In this document: positions 37,846 through 47,515 of the stretch, in pieces
How positions within the stretch are numbered: position 1 is the stretch's first letter
Layout of the letters: every line of letters starts with the position of its first letter
Origin: Pseudomonas brassicacearum
GTDB lineage: Bacteria; Pseudomonadota; Gammaproteobacteria; Pseudomonadales; Pseudomonadaceae
NCBI RefSeq assembly: GCF_009601685.2
Contig: NZ_CP045701.2
Location: 5,766,001-5,830,000, forward strand
Direction of reading: 5' to 3'
Length of the DNA stretch: 64,000 nucleotides
Notes under the pieces: generated by a model
The model's input: the letters and a program-made list of their open reading frames with translations, nothing else
What the model was told of the DNA's origin: nothing
Databases searched by the model: none
Made by a program: the position numbers and the translations under genes

Positions 37846-39160
37846 AGCCCTGTATGAGCAGCGCCCATTAAGGGACGCAGTAGACCGGCATATTGGCGGT
37901 GGGACGCCTCCTCGACAGGTTCCGTCCTACTGGAAGGGAAATATTCCGTGGGCTTCGGTCAAGGACTTCTCGGAGCAGCAGAGTGTGATTCTGGACACCG
38001 AAGAGCACATTTCCGCTGCCGGTCTTCATGCAAGCGCCAGTAACCTGATTCCCGCACAGACGCCACTGGTCTGTACTCGGATGGCCGTCGGCAGGACAGC
38101 ATTGCCGCTTGTTCCGATGGCGATCAATCAGGACGTAAAGGCACTTTTCCCGGCTTCGGGTGTGTCCGCCGAATACCTGCTGAAACTTATGCAGCACATT
38201 CAGCCACTCGCTGAGGGCAGGGCTGTTGGCTCCACAGTTAAGGGCATCCGTATTCAGGAATATCTGAATATTCCTGTGCCGCTGGCGCCTCAAAAGGCAC
38301 AGCCCATAATTGCCCAAATCCTCGATACTCTCGACACCGCCATCCGCGAAAGCGAGGCACTGATCGACAAGCTCAAGGCCGTCAAGCAGGGCCTGCTGCA
38401 CGATCTGCTGACCCGCGGCATTGACGCCAACGGCCAATTGCGGCCGCCACAGAGCGAAGCACCGCAGCTCTACAAGAAGTCGCCGCTGGGGTGGATTCCA
38501 AGGGGCTGGGAAGTTGTAGAAGTTGGAGGAGTATTACTCGGGATTGATGCGGGCTGGAGTCCAAACTGTCCCGAAGAGCCTCCAAGCGCAGGCGAGTGGG
38601 GAGTCCTCAAGCTGAGTGCTATTACTTCCGGCCAATATAATTCTGCTGAGGCGAAGAGGCTACCAAGCAATCTCAAACCAATTCCATCGCTCGAAGTGCA
38701 TGCTGGGGACGCTCTGCTTGCCAGAGCTAACGGGGTTGCTGAGTTTGTGGCGAGAACAGTTGTGGTGGAGGAAACTCCATCACTTTTGATGCTCTCGGAT
38801 AAAACGCTTCGTCTCGTGCCTGATCAGTCGCGCTTGTTGACTGGGCATCTGGTTCGGGCAATGGCATTCGAGAAAACGCGCCAGCAGATTGGCGGGATGC
38901 TTAATGGTAGTAGCGGACAGAAAAACATCTCTCAACGGCAAATTTGTAAACTGATGATATGCCTTCCCTCTGTTCTCGAGCAGAGCACAGGCGATACCAG
39001 AGTTAATGAGATAAATAAACACCTTAAGACCGAGAGCCTGAGCCTAGGCAAACTATTTGAGCTTAAAGTTGGCCTCATGGACGACCTGCTGACCGGCCGC
39101 GTTCGTGTCACCCCGCTGCTGGAGTCCGTTCAGCAGGATGCATGCCCCATGGAAGCCTGA
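37838..39160 (+). CDS. hsdS: Type I restriction-modification specificity subunit
   Basis: HsdS recognises the split DNA target and holds M and R together. The 440-residue protein has two target-recognition domains. The first (about 15-150) contains [25 protein letters not shown]; it is followed by the conserved helix [48 protein letters not shown]. The second (about 215-370) begins [17 protein letters not shown] and is followed by the second helix [20 protein letters not shown]. The second recognition domain is noticeably less GC-rich, as expected for exchangeable specificity modules. Confidence 0.95.
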   Translation: MSEALYEQRPLRDAVDRHIGGGTPPRQVPSYWKGNIPWASVKDFSEQQSVILDTEEHISAAGLHASASNLIPAQTPLVCTRMAVGRTALPLVPMAINQDVKALFPASGVSAEYLLKLMQHIQPLAEGRAVGSTVKGIRIQEYLNIPVPLAPQKAQPIIAQILDTLDTAIRESEALIDKLKAVKQGLLHDLLTRGIDANGQLRPPQSEAPQLYKKSPLGWIPRGWEVVEVGGVLLGIDAGWSPNCPEEPPSAGEWGVLKLSAITSGQYNSAEAKRLPSNLKPIPSLEVHAGDALLARANGVAEFVARTVVVEETPSLLMLSDKTLRLVPDQSRLLTGHLVRAMAFEKTRQQIGGMLNGSSGQKNISQRQICKLMICLPSVLEQSTGDTRVNEINKHLKTESLSLGKLFELKVGLMDDLLTGRVRVTPLLESVQQDACPMEA

Positions 39161-39161
39161 A

Positions 39162-40823
39162 ATGACCCAGCGTCTACCGCCTCGCGAGTCCCTCACCGCC
39201 GAGTTCAAGAGCGACCGCAACAAGCTCCCCGACCGCGAACTAATCGAGGCGCTGATCTGCCTGGCCAATGCCGAGGGCGGCGAGCTATGGCTGGGCGTCG
39301 AGGACGACGGTACGCCCACAGGCCTCCATGCGGAGCATCGCCTGCTGGAGGGCTTGGCCGGCATGGTCGCAGCGCGCACCTCGCCGTCGCTGAACGTACA
39401 GGCCGAGGCGATCGACCTGGATGGCGTGACCGTAGCGCGCATTCATGTGCCCAAAGCCCACGGCGAGGTGGCCACCACCAGCGGCGTCTACCTGCGCCGC
39501 CGCTTGAAACACGACGGCACGCCCGAATGCATAGCCATGCTGCCCCATGAGCGCAGCAGCCGCGCAAGCAGCTTCGGCCTGCTCGATGTCTCCGCCCAGC
39601 CGGTGGCCGGCGCCACCCTGGCCGACCTCGACCCGCTGGAGCGTGAGCGCCTGCGCCAGGCGGTTCAGCAATACGGCGGCGACCGCGTGCTGCTGGAACT
39701 GGACGATGAAGCCCTCGACGGCGCGCTGCTGCTCACCGCGCGCCAGTCCGATGGCTCGCGTGTGCCAACCCTCACCGGCCTGCTACTGATCGGCCGGGAA
39801 ACCTCCCTGCGCCAACTGGTGCCCACCCATGAGTTCGCTTTCCAGGTGCTGGCCCAGCAGGCAGTACGCTTCAACGAGTTTCGCCGCTTCCCATTGCTCA
39901 AGGCACTTGACTGGCTGGAAACCAACTTCCGTCCCTACAACCCAGAGGAAGAACTACAGGTCGGCCTGTTCCGCGTGCCAGTGCCCAAGGTTGACCTCGG
40001 CGCCTTCCGTGAAGCCGTAGCCAATGCCTTGGTCCACCGCGACTACCACGGCAGAGGCGCGGTGCATGTGCGCCTGGAGGACGATGCCCTGGTGGTCAGC
40101 AATCCCGGTGGCTTGGTCGATGGCGTCACCCTGGCCAATCTGCTGGTGACCGAACCGCGCCCGCGCAATCCGGCCCTGGCCGATGCCATGAAGCGCGTCG
40201 GCGTGGTCGAACGCTCCGGCCGAGGCGTGGACAAGATTTTCCGCGGCATGCTCAAGTTCGGCCGGCCGGCCCCGGACTACAGTTACACCACCGCCCAAAG
40301 CGTAGTGCTGCGCCTACCCACCGCAGAGGCCGACCTGGACTTCCGCCGCTTGGTAGTCGAGCACGAGCGCGCCACCAATGCCGAGCTGCCCATCGACAGC
40401 CTGATCGCCCTGGCCGCCCTGCGTGAAACCAAGCGCGTCACGGCCGACGAACTGGCCGTACAGATCCAGCGCGACACCGCCAGTGCCAAACGCACCCTGG
40501 AAGCCCTAACCGAAGCCGGCTTGGTCGAGGCCCACGGTTCTACACGAGGGCGCAGCTATACCCTGTCGGCCAGCCTGTATCAGGCCGTGGGCGACAAGGC
40601 CGGCTATACCCGCCAGGCAGGCTTCGCTCCGATTCAGCATGAGCAGATGGTGCTGAACTATGTGCAGCAGCATGGGCAAATCAAACGTGCCGAGGTCATG
40701 GGGCTATGTCGCATATCAACTGACCAAGCGGCCAAGCTGCTGAAAAAGCTGAAAGATAAAGGCGCCATTGCACAGAGCGGCAAGAATCGAGGGGCAACCT
40801 ACACCCTTGGCACCTTGAAATGA
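39162..40823 (+). CDS. AlbA_2-type ATP-binding protein with HTH, in the type I RM operon
   Basis: The 553-residue protein has a Schlafen-like AlbA_2 domain (ESLTAEFKSDRNKLPDRELIEALICLANAEGGELWLGVEDDG, residues about 10-120), a GHKL-like ATP-binding segment (FREAVANALVHRDYHGRGAVHVRLEDDALVVSNPGGL, about 290-340, then VERSGRGVDKIF) and two winged-helix segments at the C-terminus. Such genes, often annotated as RecG-like, are common between hsdS and hsdR. I infer a regulatory or accessory defence role; none is proven for this family. The ATG overlaps the hsdS tail by spacing of one base, with GGAAG upstream. Confidence 0.9.
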   Translation: MTQRLPPRESLTAEFKSDRNKLPDRELIEALICLANAEGGELWLGVEDDGTPTGLHAEHRLLEGLAGMVAARTSPSLNVQAEAIDLDGVTVARIHVPKAHGEVATTSGVYLRRRLKHDGTPECIAMLPHERSSRASSFGLLDVSAQPVAGATLADLDPLERERLRQAVQQYGGDRVLLELDDEALDGALLLTARQSDGSRVPTLTGLLLIGRETSLRQLVPTHEFAFQVLAQQAVRFNEFRRFPLLKALDWLETNFRPYNPEEELQVGLFRVPVPKVDLGAFREAVANALVHRDYHGRGAVHVRLEDDALVVSNPGGLVDGVTLANLLVTEPRPRNPALADAMKRVGVVERSGRGVDKIFRGMLKFGRPAPDYSYTTAQSVVLRLPTAEADLDFRRLVVEHERATNAELPIDSLIALAALRETKRVTADELAVQIQRDTASAKRTLEALTEAGLVEAHGSTRGRSYTLSASLYQAVGDKAGYTRQAGFAPIQHEQMVLNYVQQHGQIKRAEVMGLCRISTDQAAKLLKKLKDKGAIAQSGKNRGATYTLGTLK

Positions 40824-40880
40824 GCCGGAATGTGCGGAAATGAGCCGGAATGAGCCGCTATGAGCCTGTATGAGCCCATA
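40818..40880. repeat. Decamer tandem repeats ATGAGCCNNN
   Basis: ATGAGCCGGA-type units occur five times, with one degenerate unit, spaced 10-11 bases and starting in the stop codon of the preceding gene. Every unit holds an ATG and a TGA, so it could affect coupling between this gene and hsdR. Confidence 0.75.
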
Positions 40881-40909
40881 CACGCCTGAACTGGATTAAA
40901 GGAGTAACC

Positions 40910-43900
40910 GTGGGCTGGGAATTGGATGACGTCGAAAAACCCTTTGTGGCTCAGTTACAGGGGCTGAATTGGAAGCATACCGAGGGCAGCCTCGACGACC
41001 CGGCCATCACTGGCCGCAGCAGTTTCAGTGAAGTGATTCAGCGGGCCGCACTGGCCGAGCGCTTGCGTGCCATCAACCTGCGCGACGGTCAGCCCTGGCT
41101 GGATGAGCAGCGCATTGCCGAAGCAGTGGCGGCCATTACCCGCGTGGGCGCCGGCAAGTTGATGGAAGCCAACCAGACAGTCACTGAGCTGCTGCTCAAA
41201 GGCATCACTGTCGACGGCCTCCCGGGCTGGGAAGGCGGGCGTGGCCAGACCATCCAGTACATCGATTGGGCCACCCCGGCCAACAACCACTTCAGTGTGA
41301 TCAACCAGTTCCGAGTGGATTGCCCGCCAGGCTATAACAGCGGCAAGAAATTTATCGTCCCGGATCTGGTGTTGCTGGTGAACGGCATCCCGCTGGTGGT
41401 GGTGGAGTGCAAGAGCCCCTCCATCCCAGAACCGCTGACCGAAGCTGTCGATCAATTACGTCGTTACAGCAACCAGCGCAAGGCAGCCTTCGAAGTCGAG
41501 GACAACGAGGGCAACGAAACACTGTTCGCTAGCGTGCAGCTGTTGGTCGCCAGTAGCTACGACGAAGCACGGGTGGGCTGCATTGGGGCCGGCTTCGGGC
41601 ATTTCTCTCAATGGAAAACCGTGGTTGGCCCGGAAGGTAGCGGCAGCGAGCAGTCAGTAGCCGAGCAGCTAGGCAAAGCCAAACTGTCCGAGCAGGAGCG
41701 CCTGGTGGCAGGCATGCTGACGCCGGCCCATCTGCTCGATCTGATCCGGCATTTCATGCTGTTTATGCAGGTTGGCGGGCAGACCATCAAGACAGTCTGC
41801 CGCTACCAGCAGTACCGTGCGGTGAACCGCACGGTGATCCGCATGAAACGCGGGCAAACACGCCTTGAGCATGGCGAGAGCGACCAGCGCGGCGGCATCG
41901 TTTGGCACACTCAAGGCTCAGGCAAGAGCCTGACCATGGTATTTCTGGTGCGCAAGATGCGCACAGATACACAGCTGCGCCGCTTCAAAATCATCGTGGT
42001 CACTGACCGTAAAGACCTGCAAAACCAGCTCGCCGCTACCGCCACGCTGAGCGGTGAACTGCCGGAGGTGGCTTCCAATATCGAGGGTGTTAAAACCTTG
42101 GCACGTCGCCAGGGCCCCGGCTTGGTATTCGCCACCATCCAGAAGTATCGCAATCCCGAACAGGAGGAAGATGGGGAGGCGCCGATCCCTGCGCAAGCTA
42201 CTGCCCCCTTCAAAGCCGCCGAAAAGCGCGCGCCTTATCTGGTCAGCAAACCATTCGAGGTGCTCAACCACGACGAGAGCATTCTGGTATTGATCGATGA
42301 GGCGCACCGCACCCAGGCCGGCGACCTGCAGGCGAACCTGCTGGCGGGCCTGCCCAACTGCGTGCGCATCGGCTTTACCGGTACGCCGATCATCATGGGC
42401 GATAAGAAACGCACCCACGAAATTTTCGGCGCGTTCATCGACAAATACACCATCAAAGAAGCTGAGGCAGATGGCGCAACAGTGCCGGTGCTTTACGAAG
42501 GGCGCACTGCCCAGGGCGCATTGAAAGATGGGGCGAGTCTGGATGAACTGTTCGAGGATTTGTTCCGCGAGCACAGTCAGGACGAGCTGGAGCTGATCAA
42601 GAAAAAATACGCCACCAAAGGCCACATCTTTGATGCCCCCGCGCTGATCGCTGATAAGGCGCGCGACATCCTCAGACATTACGTCACCAACATCCTGCCC
42701 AATGGCTACAAGGCGCAGGTTGTAGCCTATAGCCGGATTGCGGCCATCCGCTATTTCCACGCGCTGCAGGCCGCCCGCGATCAGTTGCTGGCCGAGGCCG
42801 AAGCGTTGCCAGCAGCCGACAAAGACCTCGACGATGAAGCACTGTGTCAGCGTCCACCCAAGCTGCAGGCGCGCGTGCAGGCGTGGCGCTATCGCGACAA
42901 GCTACGCTGCCTGGAATTCGCACCGATTATTTCTAGCTCAAATAACGATCCGGCCGAGTGGAAAACCTGGACGGATGGCAGCAAGCACGAACTGCTAATC
43001 CAGCGTTTCAAGAAGCCCCTGAATCATGAGCACCCAGGCAAGGCCGACCCGTTGGCTTTCCTGATCGTTAAATCTATGTTGCTCACCGGCTTTGACGCCC
43101 CCATCGAAGGGGTCATGTACCTTGACCGGCCAATCAAGGAAGCCGAGCTGCTGCAAGCCATTGCGCGTGTCAACCGTACTGGTTTCGGCAAGCGCTGCGG
43201 CATCGTGGTCGACTACTACGGGGTCGCCAACCACCTGCGCGAAGCCCTGGCAGCCTATGCCGACGAGGATATCGAAGGTGCGCTGAGCAGCATCAAGGAC
43301 GAGGTGCCGGTGCTGCGCGATCGTCATCTTCGCGTGGTGGATGTGCTGCGTCGCCAGGGCATTGAGTCGCTGGAAGATGCCGAAACCTGCATTGCCGCAC
43401 TGGAGTCGGAAAAGGTGCGCGCCGAATTTGCGGTAAAACTCAAAGCGTTCCTCAACTCATTGGACACCGTGCTGCCACGCCCCGAGGGCCTGCCCTTCGT
43501 CAAGGATGCCAAGCGTCTGGCCTATATCCACGCGCGGGCACGTGGGCGCTACAAGGACCTGCCGCAATTGGGCAAGGATGTCGGTGCCAAGGTGCGCAAG
43601 CTGATCGACGATCATGTTATCTCGCTGGGCATCGACCCGAAAATTCCGCCGATTCAGCTCACCGATGCAGACTTCGAGAAGCAGCTGTCGCGTAGCGTCA
43701 ACGACCGCGCCAAGGCCTCAGAGATGGAGCACGCCATTCGCTCGCACGTGCGCAAGCATACTGATGAAGATCCGGTGCTTTATCGCAAGCTGTCCGAACG
43801 CCTGAACGAGCTGCTCAAGTCGCTGGGCGAGCAGTGGGATCAGTTGGTTGAGCAGATGCAGAAGATCATCAACGAGCTGCGCAGCGGTCAAATGAGCGAT

Positions 43901-44236
43901 GACTACAGCCCCCTGGATTTGCCCGAACACTATGCCCCCTTCCTGCGCACCCTGCTGGATGTGGTGTGTGCCGACACCAATCCGCAGCCCGCCGAGCTGC
44001 TGCGTTTGAAAGATGTGACAGTGGAACTGGTCGATCTGTTGGTGGGCGAACTCCAAAGCCACCGCGATATCTGGAGCCCGCGCAAGCGAGCGGCACAGGA
44101 GGAGCTGGCCGGGCAGCTATTCGATTACCTGATGCGACTGCGTCCGCCCTTGGTGGATAGCGATACGGCGGGGGTGCTGTCTGATCGCCTGATGGATCAG
44201 GCCAGAGCCAGCCATGAACGGTTGATGCAGCTGTGA
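40910..44236 (+). CDS. hsdR: Type I restriction endonuclease subunit R
   Basis: HsdR is the ATP-driven translocase and nuclease. The 1108-residue protein has the PD-(D/E)xK nuclease region (FIVPDLVLLVNGIPLVVVECKSPS, about 145-170), a helicase domain with Walker A QGSGKSLTM (about 335-343), the DEAH box LIDEAHRTQ (463-466), IGFTGTPI, and later SMLLTGFDAPIEGVMYLDRPIKEAELLQAIARVNRTG (motif VI). The start is GTG with AAAGGAG ahead. The long helical C-terminus joins the R subunit to M and S. Intact in this window, so the system may be active. Confidence 0.96.
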   Translation: MGWELDDVEKPFVAQLQGLNWKHTEGSLDDPAITGRSSFSEVIQRAALAERLRAINLRDGQPWLDEQRIAEAVAAITRVGAGKLMEANQTVTELLLKGITVDGLPGWEGGRGQTIQYIDWATPANNHFSVINQFRVDCPPGYNSGKKFIVPDLVLLVNGIPLVVVECKSPSIPEPLTEAVDQLRRYSNQRKAAFEVEDNEGNETLFASVQLLVASSYDEARVGCIGAGFGHFSQWKTVVGPEGSGSEQSVAEQLGKAKLSEQERLVAGMLTPAHLLDLIRHFMLFMQVGGQTIKTVCRYQQYRAVNRTVIRMKRGQTRLEHGESDQRGGIVWHTQGSGKSLTMVFLVRKMRTDTQLRRFKIIVVTDRKDLQNQLAATATLSGELPEVASNIEGVKTLARRQGPGLVFATIQKYRNPEQEEDGEAPIPAQATAPFKAAEKRAPYLVSKPFEVLNHDESILVLIDEAHRTQAGDLQANLLAGLPNCVRIGFTGTPIIMGDKKRTHEIFGAFIDKYTIKEAEADGATVPVLYEGRTAQGALKDGASLDELFEDLFREHSQDELELIKKKYATKGHIFDAPALIADKARDILRHYVTNILPNGYKAQVVAYSRIAAIRYFHALQAARDQLLAEAEALPAADKDLDDEALCQRPPKLQARVQAWRYRDKLRCLEFAPIISSSNNDPAEWKTWTDGSKHELLIQRFKKPLNHEHPGKADPLAFLIVKSMLLTGFDAPIEGVMYLDRPIKEAELLQAIARVNRTGFGKRCGIVVDYYGVANHLREALAAYADEDIEGALSSIKDEVPVLRDRHLRVVDVLRRQGIESLEDAETCIAALESEKVRAEFAVKLKAFLNSLDTVLPRPEGLPFVKDAKRLAYIHARARGRYKDLPQLGKDVGAKVRKLIDDHVISLGIDPKIPPIQLTDADFEKQLSRSVNDRAKASEMEHAIRSHVRKHTDEDPVLYRKLSERLNELLKSLGEQWDQLVEQMQKIINELRSGQMSDDYSPLDLPEHYAPFLRTLLDVVCADTNPQPAELLRLKDVTVELVDLLVGELQSHRDIWSPRKRAAQEELAGQLFDYLMRLRPPLVDSDTAGVLSDRLMDQARASHERLMQL

Positions 44237-44934
44237 GCAATCAAACCCTCACCGTAAACGATCTGCAACTGACGCTACGCCGCAGCGCGCGACGCAAGAC
44301 GCTACAGATCACTGTCGAGCGTGACGGCGCACTTATCCTGTCTGCCCCGCCAGAGGTTGAGGAGCAAGCGCTGCGGCAATTCGTAGCGGAAAAAAGCTTC
44401 TGGATTTACTCGCGTCTTGCCGAAAAGGAACGCCTGCAGCGCTCAATCCCCACCAAGGAATACGTCGACGGAGAGGGGTTTCTGTATTTGGGGCGAAGTT
44501 ATCGCCTCAAACTGGTTGATGAGCAGGATGTGCCCCTGAAACTCTCTGCCGGTCGCTTCCGCCTGCTGCGTAGCGAACTGCCACGAGCCCGCGAACATTT
44601 CATCCGTTGGTACAGCGAACATGCCCGCAACTGGCTGGCCTTACGCGTCAAGAACCACCAAGCCCGCATGGATCTGAGCCCCAGCGGTGTGCGTGTGCAG
44701 GATCTGGGCTATCGCTGGGGCTCCTGTGGCAAAGGCGCACAGCTCTACTTTCACTGGAAAACAATCCTGCTGCCCAAGCCCATTGCGGAATATGTGGTGG
44801 TGCATGAGATGGTGCACTTGCAAGAGCCACATCACACCCCAGAATTTTGGCTCCGCCTGGAGCGCGTCATGCCTGACTATGCACAGCGCAAGACATGGTT
44901 GGCAGAACATGGGATCGAAGTCGAAGGAGTCTGA
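44233..44934 (+). CDS. YgjP-like metallopeptidase
   Basis: The 233-residue protein has the YgjP/DUF45 metallopeptidase layout: an N-terminal beta domain (NDLQLTLRRSARRKTLQITVERDGALILSAPPEV), YRWGSCGKGAQLYFHWK, and the zinc motif VVHEMVHLQEPHHTPEFW with its third His. It starts with a GTG that overlaps the hsdR stop (GTGA), so it is part of the RM operon. Genes of this kind often follow hsdR; the protease may limit restriction subunits, as ClpXP does for EcoKI, but that is inference. Confidence 0.92.
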   Translation: MSNQTLTVNDLQLTLRRSARRKTLQITVERDGALILSAPPEVEEQALRQFVAEKSFWIYSRLAEKERLQRSIPTKEYVDGEGFLYLGRSYRLKLVDEQDVPLKLSAGRFRLLRSELPRAREHFIRWYSEHARNWLALRVKNHQARMDLSPSGVRVQDLGYRWGSCGKGAQLYFHWKTILLPKPIAEYVVVHEMVHLQEPHHTPEFWLRLERVMPDYAQRKTWLAEHGIEVEGV

Positions 44935-45177
44935 AGCTCTTCTCTTGCTCGTGACCTTTCGAACTCCCGACTTAAGATCGATAGCGCCACCACAAAGCGG
45001 CCGGGGAACACACCTTGCGCAGATCAGGCAGGCATCCACTGATACTGAAGACGCTCGACATCAGTAAGTCTCCGGCCCAGCCACACCAGTCACTATTCAG
45101 GGTGAAGGTCTGGGCGCACGACAACCAGGATCCGCACCTGCTTTAATACGCCCCGGCAACTGAACAGGAAGTTATCT

Positions 45178-46089
45178 ATGCCCATCCCTGATTTCCAGAG
45201 CGTCATGCGACCGATACTGGCCTCCGTCGCCGACAATACTCCGCTAGCCCTAAGCGAACTTCGCGAGCGCATCGCCAACGAGTTTCAGCTCAGCGAGGAG
45301 GAGCGCAGCGAACGCCTGCCTTCCGGCAAGCAAACAGTCATTAACAATCGAGTCGGTTGGGCGCGAACCTATCTGAATAAGGCGGGGCTGCTGAGCATTC
45401 CGGCAAAGGGACTGGTGCAAATCACCGAACGCGGTCGTGAGGCGCTGAACAGTGGGCCGGTACGTATTACCGTTAGGTGGCTCAAGCAATACCCTGAATT
45501 CGCCGCGTTCCATACGACCAGTCCCGCCGATGACCCAGCGTTAGCCTTGCAGAGCGAACCGGTCGAACAAGCGACTCCCGACGAGCAACTGGCCGCAGCA
45601 CACCAGGCGCTGACGCAATCTCTGGCGGATGAACTGCTGGCCCTGGTGCGTGCAGCTTCACCAACTTTTTTCGAGCAACTGGTAGTCGATCTGATGATCG
45701 CCATGGGCTACGGTGGCTCACGCAAGGAAGCAGGTCGAGCGACGCAACAAACCAACGACGACGGCATCGACGGCATCATCAAGGAAGACAAGCTCGGCCT
45801 GGACGTCATCTACCTGCAAGCCAAGCGCTGGACCAATACCGTACACCGCCCGGAAATCGATAAGTTCATCGGCGCCCTCACCCGCCAACGCGCCCGTAAG
45901 GGTGTGTTCATTACCACTTCGGACTTTTCCAATGGAGCCCGCGAGGCCGCCATGAGCCTGGATATCAAAGTGGTGTTGATCGATGGGCTGGAGCTGGCGC
46001 GGCTGATGGTCGAAAACAATCTCGGCTGCAACGTCAAACAGGTTTACGAAGTGAAGCACTTGGATAGCGATTATTTCGTGGAAGATTGA
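45178..46089 (+). CDS. mrr: Mrr-family restriction endonuclease
   Basis: Mrr is a type IV-like endonuclease acting on modified DNA. The 303-residue protein has the N-terminal winged-helix domain (IPDFQSVMRPILASVADNTPLALSELRERIA, ending GLVQITERGREAL) and a C-terminal catalytic domain with FFEQLVVDLMIAMGYGGS, the DGIDGIIKEDKLGLDVIYLQAKRW motif (D...D, QxK) and TRQRARKGVFITTSDFSNGAREAA. AGGAAG precedes the ATG at 45178. It lies 243 bases after the metallopeptidase and is probably a separate unit; that gap shows no further feature. Confidence 0.94.
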   Translation: MPIPDFQSVMRPILASVADNTPLALSELRERIANEFQLSEEERSERLPSGKQTVINNRVGWARTYLNKAGLLSIPAKGLVQITERGREALNSGPVRITVRWLKQYPEFAAFHTTSPADDPALALQSEPVEQATPDEQLAAAHQALTQSLADELLALVRAASPTFFEQLVVDLMIAMGYGGSRKEAGRATQQTNDDGIDGIIKEDKLGLDVIYLQAKRWTNTVHRPEIDKFIGALTRQRARKGVFITTSDFSNGAREAAMSLDIKVVLIDGLELARLMVENNLGCNVKQVYEVKHLDSDYFVED

Positions 46090-46139
46090 CCCAGCTGGCT
46101 TGCCGCTCACCGCACCCACTGATGTCGTGCTGAGGTTCA

Positions 46140-46305
46140 CAATTGTCCAACAGGCTGTTGGACAAATTGAGCGTGTTTCCGGGCTCTCTTATACAAAAAC
46201 GTCTCTCTCGTCTGGGCAATTGTGCAGCAAGCTGTTGCACGATCTCAGAGCTCACCTCTTGGATAACTCCCGGTAATTGTGCAAGTACCTCTTGCACAAT
46301 TTGAG
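46140..46305. repeat. Three related hairpins with AATTGTNCA cores
   Basis: Hairpin 1 (46141-46170): TTGTCCAAC / GTTGGACAA. Hairpin 2 (46217-46247): TTGTGCAGCA / TGTTGCAC. Hairpin 3 (46274-46304): TTGTGCAAG / CTTGCACAA. All begin AATTGT and two end AATTTGAG/AAATTGAG. They occupy the gap between mrr and the membrane-protein gene; 46305-46519 shows no other feature apart from a drop in GC. Confidence 0.8.
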
Positions 46306-46519
46306 TCCATCGCTTATTCCGCGCCCCTCAGAACATTCCTACAGCAATACTTCCTACATCCAAATACCGCGTCAACTCCGGACAAAACGTATCCCCTCTT
46401 GGGAACCATCCTACAACTTTCTGTTTTAGGACCTTGCTACCATTCGCCCAGAGCATTCCGACCTCATTAAAATATTCACCCCATCGAATTACTACAGCCA
46501 AACCTTTTAGAGTTTACTC

Positions 46520-47086
46520 ATGACGACATCTGCCGAAGAATCGACACCCACAACCCAAGCGACGCCCCTGCTAGCCGCCCCTCGGTTCTACATCGTCTCG
46601 AAAAACAAATTCATCGTCATGTTTTTATTAACCCTTGGTTACTATTACACCTACTGGCTGTACAAAAACTGGAAAACATACAGGATCGCCACCAATGCAA
46701 GAGTGCTGCCCTTGATACGCACCATCATGGGCGTGCTATTTACTTATTCATTACACATGAAAATTGATCGACAACTATATATTTCTCACACGCACTACAA
46801 ATGGCACCCGCGCCTACTTGCATTTGCACTTATAGTTTCCGAGTTTGTAGGGATTTATGCCGCATTCTGGCCGAGCGCACCTGGAGCTCATTCAGCCATT
46901 CCAGCAGCAACATTGCTTTTCAACCTGTTCTGCCTACTTCGGGTTCAGTCGGCAATTAACCATCTGGAAAATGATCCGCTAGGTCAGCAAAACTCCAAAA
47001 TAACTGCTGCCAACTGCTTCTGGATTTCACTGACGGGTGTTGGACTGGCCATGCTGATCTATACGGCAGTGATGGCTAAGCTATAA
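46520..47086 (+). CDS. Small membrane protein, DUF4234-like
   Basis: The 188-residue protein has a short polar N-terminus and about four membrane segments. FYIVSKNKFIVMFLLTLGYYYTYWLYKNWKTYR resembles the DUF4234 start (F-x-x-x-x-x-x-G-x-Y-x-x-x-W-x-Y-x-x), and INHLENDP the later Asn-rich turn. Function unknown. GC content is lower than in neighbouring core genes, in line with the accessory nature of this region. A clear terminator follows at once. Confidence 0.75.
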   Translation: MTTSAEESTPTTQATPLLAAPRFYIVSKNKFIVMFLLTLGYYYTYWLYKNWKTYRIATNARVLPLIRTIMGVLFTYSLHMKIDRQLYISHTHYKWHPRLLAFALIVSEFVGIYAAFWPSAPGAHSAIPAATLLFNLFCLLRVQSAINHLENDPLGQQNSKITAANCFWISLTGVGLAMLIYTAVMAKL

Positions 47087-47092
47087 GCCACC

Positions 47093-47130
47093 ATGAAAAA
47101 AAGGCCTTGCCAAGCAAGACCTTTTTTTCA
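47093..47130 (+). terminator. Rho-independent terminator
   Basis: AAAAAAAGGCCTTG and CAAGACCTTTTTTT pair over a short loop; A-run and T-run on both sides mean it can work in either direction and may also serve the convergent DUF3077-like gene. Confidence 0.9.
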
Positions 47131-47155
47131 TACCCGGGGTAAGCGCGGCCCCTTG

Positions 47156-47515
47156 TTACCTCACCTCAACAATATCCAAAGCCCGATTCGCCAACAGTTC
47201 ACTCACCTCAATCACCTGCAAAATCCCCATCGCAACACGCCGTCGCGAACCCTCAAGGTCAAACGCCAAATCATTGATCATGGCATTGGCCGCAGCCAGG
47301 TTTTCACTGAGACTGGCAAGCAGACATTCCGAATCAACATCAGGTGCGATACGGAAGATGCTGTTGGGGTTGTCGGACGTTTCTTTCTTCGGCGTAGGCT
47401 TCAGGTAGTAATCCAAAGCCCGGTTAGCAGCATCATCAAGCTTCTTGTTACGAGCAGACTGAGCGCGAGACACATGTTCATCTGTAGCTGGCGGATTCGG
47501 TGTGATTTTAGCCAT
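47156..47515 (-). CDS. DUF3077/DUF6124-like Pseudomonas protein
   Basis: The 119-residue protein starts MAKITPNPPATDEHVSRAQSARNKKLDDAANRALDYYLKP and ends with a helical domain SECLLASLSENLAAANAMINDLAFDLEGSRRRVAMGILQVIEVSELLANRALD, typical of a small family (DUF3077, also called DUF6124) that is expanded in fluorescent Pseudomonas and has no assigned function. The ATG at 47515 follows GGAGCTTTACC. Longer starts in the frame would read through the structured leader and are rejected. Confidence 0.8.
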   Translation of the reverse strand: MAKITPNPPATDEHVSRAQSARNKKLDDAANRALDYYLKPTPKKETSDNPNSIFRIAPDVDSECLLASLSENLAAANAMINDLAFDLEGSRRRVAMGILQVIEVSELLANRALDIVEVR

